Source: Nilaparvata lugens
Taxonomy: Eukaryota; Arthropoda; Insecta; Hemiptera; Delphacidae
NCBI RefSeq assembly: GCF_014356525.2
Contig: NC_052508.1
Coordinates: forward strand, 41,609,858 to 41,673,857
Reading direction: 5' to 3'
DNA: 64,000 bases
The translations under genes and the position numbers were made by a program. Every line of letters begins with the position of its first letter. The stretch's first letter is position 1. Shown here one piece after another: positions 56,246 to 64,000 of the stretch. Under the pieces are notes generated by a model. That model had not been told where the DNA came from. It did not search any database and saw only the letters and a program-made list of their open reading frames with translations.

Positions 56246-57998
56246 TCCAGTAAAATCATAGAAAAGAGAGTATTATGCTCTTGATTGATTTCTCTATGAT
56301 AAAATCTTACTACAAATGCTGTTAAAATTTCATCTATACCTCTATTTATTGAATTCTCTTTGAAAAACGAAGGTCATACACATACTTTTCAGGCTACATG
56401 ATTTTTCACAACTTCAATCCACAAAATACTCATACAATAATATAACAAAGTGTACTTACACAAAATTATTAGAAAGAATAAACTGATGAAAAGTTCTCAT
56501 GGATAAACAAAACGTTTTTATAATCTTTCTCCAAGTAGCCTGCTTAGAAATTGCCATAAAAGATTCGACGGTGGAGGTTTTTCAGGCATCCCTTTTAGTC
56601 AAGTGCATTCTCCAAATTTGCGAATGAAAGCCTCTTTATTGAATATAAAATTCGACAACAGAAAAGTGTCACTTTTATGCTTTATAAAATCATTTATCAG
56701 CCGCGCGTTTTTTCTGTGTTTCAGCGAAGAAGGGTTGATTACGCTCGGCTCTTGTCTAATCAATCTTCATTATTTATACTTGGCGCACGAATGCCGGCAG
56801 TAATTTGCAGCATTACACTTTTCACCTCTTACTTGTCACGATCTCACGAACTCATTTCTCACCCTGCCACTTCTAATCATGTCCTCTGTCCCACCTCGTA
56901 GGCAACACATTCCTGTCTCTTTTTGCTCCCTTTGAAACGTGTTTACCACTTTCCTCCTCAACGCACCGCCCCAGCATACCCATCGCCATCTGGCACACAG
57001 TCACATATACTTTAAACACCTTTTGCTTTCCACACACCTATGACGTGTCACAAATTTCGATGCTTGTTCACGGTAATTTATAAATTGCACCGCTGATATC
57101 ATTTCTAGAGCTTAGAGGAGATGTTTTCAATTCACATTATTCGTGTTTCCATTATGCAGATACAGTAGTTCTCATTAATTCTTTATGGAATCCTTCGATT
57201 GTTTTTCAAAAACTATCTAGATTAGTTAAGTAAAAATCACTACTCATCTTAGACTTCATTATATTAGTTATGACAATCGAATATTTGATCACTCAAAAAG
57301 CTATACCAGTTGTTTTGTAATTCATTGATTCTATAACACACAATTCAGAAATCTGATGGTCATTGATATCCCAGTTTTGTCAATAATATAATTAACTACA
57401 TTATCATCTATCTCTGATGCCCTGCCATTATTATCGAGAGACGCCAGTACTTATATCAAAATACTTGATTATTATTGAGAATTACCCATTTTTTGATATT
57501 TTAATATGAATCAATTTTCACAATGAACTCGATCACCGTGTCTCAAATCCTAAGTCCCAATCCCATGTTAATGATCATTGTTAAATTTGTCAAAGCCTTA
57601 TGTGAGTTTCTTTGGAAATTCTTTCATTGGCATTCCTCCATGGAGTTTCAACAGAATCACATCACCACAAAAATTTCATAGCTGAGGAAGACTATAGTAT
57701 AACCTCTTCAGAATAATACAATCAGAATTTCCAAATAATTCAATACTGCATCAATAGTGTGGCAATCTCGCATATTTGCAAGATTTCAAGTTTATTTTCT
57801 CTTCCGCTACATGCACAAACAACAAATTTATGATTACTAACTCAAAACAGTTGAATAAATAAAAATCATCTATATTATTTTCTATTGTCGACTATAAGAA
57901 TATTAGAGAAGCGGAGAAAATAGAGTTAGAGAAATATTTATCATATCTATTTTTTCACATAATATTATCTATAAGTTACAAATTAATAAATCACTCAC
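56246..57998. other. No gene seen
   Basis: AT-rich DNA. An acceptor-like TTTTTTCTGTGTTTCAG at about 56708-56724 precedes a 60-codon open stretch, but no donor or known domain supports an exon. Confidence 0.35.
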
Positions 57999-58065
57999 CA
58001 AAAGGCCAGGCTTATCTTCGACGTATCAATGTGCTTGTACGGATATGACCTTATTAGAGACGTAC
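57999..58065 (-). CDS. Candidate host internal exon (67 bp)
   Basis: On the minus strand a strong acceptor (TTTTCTTTTGAATTTCAG, ending 58066) and a consensus donor GTGAGTGA (starting 57998) bound 67 bp. Only one of three frames is open: TSLIRSYPYKHIDTSKISLA then F, with 2 bases at each end for split codons. The peptide is not recognised. Good splice signals on both sides, GC content above the flanks and an open frame make a real exon plausible; the length is short enough for chance. If real, the window lies in an intron-rich host gene on the minus strand. Confidence 0.35.
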
Positions 58066-58974
58066 CTGAAATTCAAAAGAAAATTCTTATAAGATCAGTA
58101 TGATAGGTGAGTTAAAATCATCTCCTGTTTCAATAAATTAGATGAATTTCAATCACAATAAGAAATGATTTTATGTAGAAAGTTGATTAAGTGATGATGA
58201 AACTCTTCTTAGATTAGTATAAACCCTGAAAACAATCATACTTCTCGATAATAGAATGCGATCATTCTGTGTTGTACAATGATGATTGCTTTTTACATTT
58301 GAACGAAGTAAACCACATGATTGAAATTCACCCTCTCTTTGCGAAGGGTGAATTGAACAAAGGCGGAAACAATCAAGGTTGAAAAAGCAGTTCCCAAGTT
58401 GTCATTAAATTTTGTATCGGTTGATAGGATGAGGTAATGAATTCTCGCAGATTATTCAAAAATGGGTATTTTGTCTCGTGGAATGGAAGCACCTTAGCTT
58501 TTTATCTCAAAATTTGCAAAGTTGAACACTACAGCACATCAGGAGACTTCCTTTAGTGAGTTCGCCTTTTCTATTCCCCTGTGATCGGGACAAGATAAAG
58601 ATGAAGGGATGTGGGGAGTCCCGTTGCTAAATCGAGCATAACGTTCAAATGTTTTCTAGATATTGAAGAGTGATTACTTGCTCTCCAGCCCTTAACGTTT
58701 CAAGAAAATCCCGCTCCCTCGAGGATTTATGAAAGACGTTGCGCAGCGCTTGGATTATCCGCTAGTCTTGAACAGGACTAGGGGAATTTGGGGGAATATC
58801 CCTCAAGCACTTCAAGCAGCAACCCCAACATTTCTGCTGAATACATGCCAACAAAATACGCTCAGTTCGGCTAACTAATCAAACAGCATAATTGCTACAT
58901 TGAAAATGATGGTCTTCAATTACTCTCCTCATCTAAAGTACGTCAGTCGGTAACTGAAAGTCAACAACATTCAT
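58066..58974. other. No gene seen
   Basis: No recognisable repeat or frame; less AT-biased stretches at 58560-58830 show no domain. Confidence 0.35.
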
Positions 58975-59441
58975 CTATATATATATAAAAGCGAAATGGT
59001 ACTCACTCACTGACTGACTGACTGACTCACTCACTCACTCGCAGAACTAAAAATCTACCGGACCAAAAACGTTCAAATTTGGTAGGTATGTTCAGTTGGC
59101 CCTTTAGAGGCGCACTAAGAAATCATTTGGCAATATTTTAACTCTAAGGGTGGTTTTTAAGGGTTTAAAGTTCGTCTTTTAGCATGTATATTCTTCTTAT
59201 TCTCTTGAATATAATTTAAAAATGTCCATACAATATGTTAATATAGAACTATAATCTAGAGCGAGTACCTCTTCGAAACAGTTGTTAACTGGTAACTAAA
59301 TTAATAATTTTGTCAGGTTGGCATAAAGTTGAGTTGACTTTGTTAGGTTGGCACCAAGTTGAAGATTGAAATGCATTTATCGCGGAAAAATTGATTGGGC
59401 ACTGGTACTTCAATCAGAGCTATTCCTGGGAATATTATATT
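58975..59441 (+). repeat. Interspersed repeat with (CTGA/CTCA)n start (copy 2)
   Basis: TATATATATAAAAGCGAAAT, GGTACTCACTCACTGACTGA, then GCAGAACTAAAAATCTACCG and GTTCAAATTTGGTAGGTATG open a 450-bp repeat; its later part is the reverse complement of 40380-40800. It is immediately followed by the palindromic element at 59442, as in many insect repeats where such blocks travel together. Confidence 0.75.
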
Positions 59442-59659
59442 ACTAGCCGTCAGGCTCGCTTCGCTCGCAATATCCGTTTAGCCAGACGTATAGTCTGGAC
59501 CCCCGACTGGATCGTCCTAACATATGACAAAAATGCTCAAATGAAAAATGCAGGCGAGCGAAGCGAGCGAGCGATTCTTGGACGATCCAGTCGGGGGTCC
59601 AGGGGGCGGAGCCCCCTGGCTAGACGGACATGGCGAGCGAAGCGAGCCTGACGGCTAGT
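59442..59659. mobile_element. 218-bp GC-rich palindromic element with 27-bp inverted ends
   Basis: ACTAGCCGTCAGGCTCGCTT, CGCTCGC at 59442-59468 is inverted exactly at 59633-59659. A second nested inverted pair lies inside: GTCTGGACCCCCGACTGGAT, CGTCC and GGACGATCCAGTCGGGGGTC, CA. A GC hairpin AGGGGGCGGAGCCCCCT lies at 59601-59617. Ends read hairpin then CTAG, like Helitron-type termini, but at both ends. The 86-codon frame across it is an artefact of the repeats. Confidence 0.75.
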
Positions 59660-60011
59660 CAAACATATTTCTCAAATACCATAAATAAGAACGTTGTTTC
59701 TCAGTGAAGTAGAATATTTCTGAATTCCTGAACAGATTTCCGATGACACCCTGATAATTGTTATGGTTATATTAATTAATAATAATTTCGTTCGAAATGG
59801 AAATACCAAACAATAAGGGGTCTCACCAATCAACATTGATTAGCATGAGAGATTTCAATTATTATATATATTTCATTCTACTTGTGATGACTCGATAACT
59901 CCACTATCTAATTGATTATATTTATTATATCAGCATGTTCATATTAATTTGAGTGCGGAAAAGATCAGGGTGGAATACTATATATTTATAATATATACAC
60001 AATACTGTATT
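59660..60011. other. No gene seen
   Basis: AT-rich, unassigned. Confidence 0.35.
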
Positions 60012-60265
60012 ACTAGACAACACTGAACTCACAAGGAGGTTGAAGAGAACAATGCCCTTCGAGTCGTTGTAGTGCTAGTGAAGAGAAAAAGTAGTATTTA
60101 ATTAAAAGTGAAGTGAAAGAATTTAAAGTAGTGAAATATAGATTGGAACTGTAGGCTTCACTGGAAGACCTTAGCAGTAAAAATTAATCTTTGAGGATAA
60201 GAAATAAGAGAACAAAATTAATGGTTACTCCCAGTGACTAGTTTCAATAGAAATAATTGAAAAAA
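60012..60265 (+). pseudogene. Jockey ORF2 tail and uninterrupted 3' UTR (third copy)
   Basis: Starts in the last 20 codons of the Jockey ORF2 (LDNTELTRRLKRTMPFESL then stop) and continues AGTGCTAGTGAAG, GTGAAATATAGATTGGAACT, GTAGGCTTCACTGGAAGACC to an A-rich end at about 60265. It lacks the CR1-like insertion present at 2131-2739 and 8808-9260 and so represents the empty site. Extreme 5' truncation. Confidence 0.85.
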
Positions 60266-60529
60266 AATCTGGTTTGGTACACTCACACAACTTTCCTTGC
60301 TCATTGAACTTTAAGCCTCATTCTTAAACGAGAATAATTTAGGGGAACAGCATAATGACGATTGGCGGCAACATATTTTACAACTACGATCAGACTACTG
60401 TACATGTGTATATATAATTGTTTTCAGAGTAGTTTTTCCTTTGTGTGAATTGTGAAATTCAATGTTTTTTTTAAAGTCGTCAGAACAGCTGTTCTACAGA
60501 TGAAATATCTTGACTATGACTGTGTTCCT
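60266..60529. other. No gene seen
   Basis: Short AT-rich spacer between two repeats. Confidence 0.35.
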
Positions 60530-61184
60530 TTTTACTTTCCTTACCCTATTACCATAGGTAAGGAAAGTATTGCTTTCCAAGAAAATTTAAGGTACCCTAA
60601 TTTCATGTTTTCTATACGTTTCAATACTTTCCTTGCCCTATTACCATAGATAAGGAAAGTATTGCTTTCCAAAAAAATTTAAGGTACCCCAATTTCATGT
60701 TTTCTATACGTTTCAAGGTCCCCTGAGTCCAAAAACATGATTTTTGGGTGTTGGTCTGTGTGTGTGGGTGTGTGTGTGTGTGTGTGTCTGTGAACACGAT
60801 AACTTCATTCCTCCATTCCTTCATTCCTCATAGATTGACTTGAAATTTTAAACTTAAGGTCCTTATACCATGAGGATCCGACAATAAGAAATTCAATAAA
60901 ATTCAATTCAAAATGGCGGATAATGACTGAAAAAACATTTTTCCACGGTTTTCTCGAAAACGGCTCTAACGATTTTCTTCAAATTTATACCCTAGATAGC
61001 TATTCATAAGCCCTATCAACTGACATGAGTCTCATTTCTGGGAAAATTGCAGGAGCTCCGTAATATTCCTGAGAAGAATGAATTTTGTTAAATTTCTATC
61101 ACGATTTTCTCAAAAATGACTTGATCGATTTTTTTCAAATTCATACCCTGTATAGGTATATGACTAACTAACTAACTAACTGTA
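60530..61184 (+). repeat. Hairpin-headed interspersed repeat with GT core (copy 2), head duplicated
   Basis: TACTTTCCTTACCCTATTAC, CATAGGTAAGGAAAGTATTG is a near-perfect hairpin and is tandemly duplicated (about 60530-60625 and 60626-60720, 95-bp units). A GT run (60760-60790) follows, then a body with TTCTCGAAAACGGCTCTAAC and TTCAAATTCATACCCTGTAT, and an (AACT)n end at 61165-61182. It shares the head with 27240-27475. Confidence 0.85.
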
Positions 61185-61308
61185 TTCTATTTTCGGACTG
61201 CCGTGATTTGTTGAATTGTTTTAAACGGAACTATTGGAGTGAAGTGTTGAAAGTGAACTTATTTTAAAATTATTTCATCAGTGAAAAACTTCGTCATTAG
61301 TCGGCAAC

Positions 61309-62250
61309 ATGAGTACTTGTGGAAAGTGTAAACAGCCTGTAAATCGTCCTTCAAATGCTTCTAATTCGTTATGCAAAGACTGTAAGTGTTTTATTCCATC
61401 CTGCGTGTGTTAATATGAAGGAGATTGAAGTTCCGTTTTTGAAAAACAAGTCATGGGACTGCCCTGATTGTTTAAGTGTTCAGCGATCTCTTAGGGTAAA
61501 TGACTCTACTCCTGTTAAAATAAATATACAGTGCTCGGGGGAAAATGAAGTTTCGGCTCCTGGCGAGCAAACAAAATCCATGGAGCCTTTTGAGGAAAAG
61601 TTGGAAGTTGTAAAAACTGAATTGTTAAATTCTATTGAGGAACTAAAATCTCTTGGAAATGCCGGACAGGAAAAGCGGATAAATTGGAGGAGATAATTGC
61701 TAAGCAGAGTGAAATTATTAATAGACAGCAGGAACTGATAGAATCTCTGACAGGCGACGTTAATAGTGTCTAAGAAAGATTGCGAACCACTGAGGAGCGA
61801 CTGGACGACCTGGAGATGTATACGCGGCGCAACACGTTTGAGATTCATGGCCTCCCCGAGCCGGCTAATGAGAATGTAGTGGATACATTCGCGAGAGTGA
61901 GCAACGCGATTGGCCTCCGGTCATGGTAGACACCATACACCGTCTCAGGCCGCTCAAGGGTAAGCCTGGTGCAGTACCACCCCCACCTGGTATAATCGTC
62001 AAGTTCGTCAGAAGACTGGATGCCCATCTAATGTTGGATCTAAGAAAAAAATTCGGTAAGCTGTGTAGAAATCAAATTGAAGGCTTTGATGGACAGCAGC
62101 CTGTATCATCAACCAGAGTCTGTCGCCTAGGCGGAGAGAACTGCTTGGTATAGCACGGCGTTTCAAGAGAGAGGCTAAAATTAATGATGCCTGATGGGTC
62201 GACCATCTTGGCAGAGTTAAATTTTGTGAAATTGATTGGGGGATTTCCTT
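61309..62250 (+). pseudogene. LINE B ORF1: PHD finger, coiled coil, RRM-like domain
   Basis: ATG at 61309 starts MSTCGKCKQPVNRPSNAS, LCKDC; a one-base frameshift near 61388 moves the frame to VLFHPACVNMKE and SWDCPDCLSVQ. Together the ligands are C-x2-C, C-x2-C, H-x2-C, C-x2-C, the C4HC3 layout of a PHD finger. A shifted frame after 61696 gives a coiled coil (EIIAKQSEIINRQQELIES) and MYTRRNTFEIHGLPEPANEN, then after another shift IIVKFVRRLDAHLMLDLRKK, the RNA-binding core, ending about 62250. At least four frame breaks. PHD fingers in LINE ORF1 are known from some CR1-group elements. Function: RNA binding and possibly chromatin contact of the RNP. Confidence 0.8.
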
Positions 62251-63719
62251 CATTAAAAGTGTTGATGATCTTAGAGTAAATTAAAATAGCTCCAACTTTG
62301 TCAAACGGGATAGTAGGCTACGAAAATATTGATAATTCATATTATTTGTTTTCGCAAATGACAATCCGTGTTTTGCATTCTGTACCGGTATTATAGTTAT
62401 AAAGGGAAGAGAAGTAGGATTCAGTTGCAGAGTTGATAACATCTTGGGACTGGTAATGACAGTGTTGTCATAGTAGTCTAGTTAATTATTATTTTCTCAA
62501 TTACTGTAATTAATTTCTTATTTTTCTATTCTGTTTGTCTATCTCATGATTCTTTATTTGATTCTTCATGAATCATTCAATAATGTTCCATTGGAATAAC
62601 TAGTATTGCGTTTTAATCTTAGGTTGTATTTAAATTAATGAACGAATTTTTAGTTAGTTTTGTTGAGTCGTACAAACTAATTTTATGATATTATGTAGCA
62701 TATAGTTATTATGGGTCAGTTTCTGTTGTATAGTCTCGAGATTCAATATATATATATTTTTCTATAACTCCACAATTATATTTATTGTGTTGATGATAAC
62801 AAAAATGGAAATATAATAATTGATATGGTCAGTACTATCGCTTAAGAATTGAATGAAAAAGACTAAAAAATTGCCAAAGAACCACAGATTTGTTGATGCT
62901 TGGAAAGTCTTTCTAAGTATCGATAGGTCTGGTCTTTCAATCAATAAGTCTAATAAGTATCAATAAATAAGTCTTTTTCATTCAATATTAATAAATTACC
63001 ACAATATCAACCTCTCAACTACACAAAAGTGAAAATCGCTTAAGAAATTTTATTCTTGGGAAAATATTCATAATAATGAAATAATACAAGTGTATTGATT
63101 CAATACAACGAGAAATTCTTTTTGAGATGTTGAATGTTTTGGAAAAGTTTTTTTAATTATTTATGACAGCATCTACCAATTAATTACTGACCTAATATTG
63201 TGTCAGTATGGAAATAAAATTATTGCTCAGTTGGTGGAATTTGTCACTGAGAACAGCTATGATAAAATTCCAATTATTATCGGTTTATCGCTGCAATCTT
63301 ATCACTCTACCAGTGTTGTAGTCAGATGATGCGTCAATGTAACTTTGAATGATCTAATGACAGTTTTCCTTATTTTTTCTCCCTATTATCTGTTTGTCAA
63401 CTCACAACACTATATGTCTTTTTTATATATTCTGATAATTCAAGTGATTCATATAGCAGTAGTTCAAGTCGATCATTTCGAGTTGTACCTGTATTGTTTA
63501 TGCGTATCAATTGTTGTATTAGTAAATATACGTATTATGAAGTGTAGACTTATATATAACATAAACATTATTTTTATTGCACTATTTATGCCACATACAA
63601 TCTTATTGTCTAGCATGGCAGTCTGAGAATGGATTAAGTACAGTAACACATTTTTTTTCATCTCTCTTTTACTACTTCTCATTGGATAACAAAGTAACAA
63701 CTAACTCTTGTACATTTAA
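62251..63719 (+). other. LINE B inter-ORF region
   Basis: AT-rich, non-coding by eye; equivalent to 19301-20289 in LINE A. Confidence 0.5.
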
Positions 63720-64000
63720 TGGATGGTGACAATGATATTAGTAATGAACTTCTACCAGCTTCCATATCTTCAATTCCAGAATAAAACAATTTTTTTAACA
63801 CTGATAACCTCACAGTTTTTCAAATGAACATCCATAGTATAAGAAGAAATTTTGATGTCTTTCTTTTGTATTTAAATGATATTGTGAGGGAACCTCATAT
63901 CATTGTTTTATCAGAGGCATGGATAAAAAGTGATTTCAATATGAACTTGTACACCATACCAGGTTACAAGTCTCAGTTTTCTTGTAATGATAACAGATGT
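63720..64000 (+). pseudogene. LINE B ORF2 start: AP-like endonuclease (partial, window edge)
   Basis: ATG 63720 starts MDGDNDISNELLPASISSIP; an in-frame TAA follows at about 63783, then the same frame continues DNLTVFQMNIHSIRRNFDVF and EPHIIVLSEAWIKSDFNMNL with the Asn and catalytic-type Glu motifs, and the YTIPGYKSQFSC block. It is cut by the end of the window. Confidence 0.75.

Larger units (their letters stand above)
61185..64000 (+). mobile_element. LINE B: PHD-ORF1 / EN-RT retrotransposon, runs off the window
   Basis: 5' UTR from about 61185, ORF1 at 61309-62250, a 1.4 kb spacer and ORF2 from 63720. It is the sister of LINE A and the only copy here that keeps a contiguous 5' end. The RT lies beyond the window. 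Confidence 0.85.

Noticed and set aside
56690..56901. Exon after the acceptor-like TTTTTTCTGTGTTTCAG
   Set aside because: No donor follows before the stop, and the open peptide has no similarity I can recognise.
59391..59651. 86-codon Arg-rich frame
   Set aside because: Lies across a palindromic repeat; the Arg/Ser/Ala pattern is a by-product of GCGAGCGAAGCGAGC.

Overview
The window is AT-rich eukaryotic DNA, almost certainly from an insect. It carries Jockey/CR1-like, RTE-like and I/Proto2-like non-LTR retrotransposons, a BEL/Pao element, gag-type LTR elements, MITEs and long TA/GT microsatellites. A hemipteran such as a planthopper is plausible, but that is an inference from repeat style only. 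No host protein-coding gene could be identified with confidence. Two exon-like segments (57999-58065 on the minus strand and 10332-10403 within a repeat) are the only host-gene candidates. The sequence looks like a deep intron or intergenic region packed with nested mobile elements.

Layout. (1) 1051-10583 is a 9.5 kb interrupted palindrome. Arms of about 2.2 kb carry the same nested LINE tails, an inner 109-bp arm pair lies at 6692-6800/7724-7832, and the loop holds the start of a LINE ORF2. The left arm was entered by a BEL/Pao element that keeps its 3' LTR and pol but has lost its 5' part. (2) 12180-16150 is a decayed CR1/Jockey-like LINE (F) interrupted by a TA-flanked MITE and a 1.4 kb solo LTR with a minisatellite. 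(3) About 16300-26990 is one LINE (A) with a PHD-finger ORF1 and an EN-RT ORF2. It is split by an RTE-like LINE on the plus strand (12-bp target duplication), another RTE-like LINE on the minus strand (13-bp duplication) and a 2.35 kb TG...CA element (4-bp duplication). (4) 27240-32790 holds simple repeats, a 690-bp foldback palindrome and pyrimidine-rich DNA. (5) 32793-35073 is LINE E, young-looking, 5'-truncated, with an (AATC)n tail. (6) 35840-40800 holds short interspersed repeats and a MITE. (7) 42437-50640 is the most distinctive object: an LTR element with about 1.47 kb near-identical LTRs, a coiled-coil Gag, a second ORF of unknown family and no pol, flanked by an identical 52-bp direct repeat. 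(8) 53925-56245 is LINE D with an intact YADD motif and two frameshifts. (9) 58975-60265 holds short palindromic repeats and a third copy of the Jockey tail. (10) 61185-64000 is LINE B, a sister of LINE A, running off the window.

How the parts relate. LINEs A, B and C (the loop fragment) are one family: PHD-coiled-coil-RNA-binding ORF1 followed by an ORF2 starting with an AP-endonuclease. The insertions are reconstructable because their targets are coding: LINE reading frames resume across each insertion and the target duplications match. The Jockey tail at 60012 is the uninterrupted version of the sequence split in both palindrome arms, so the order of events there can be read. Many frameshifts and the single-base differences in homopolymers between the two LTR copies could be either decay or long-read assembly error.
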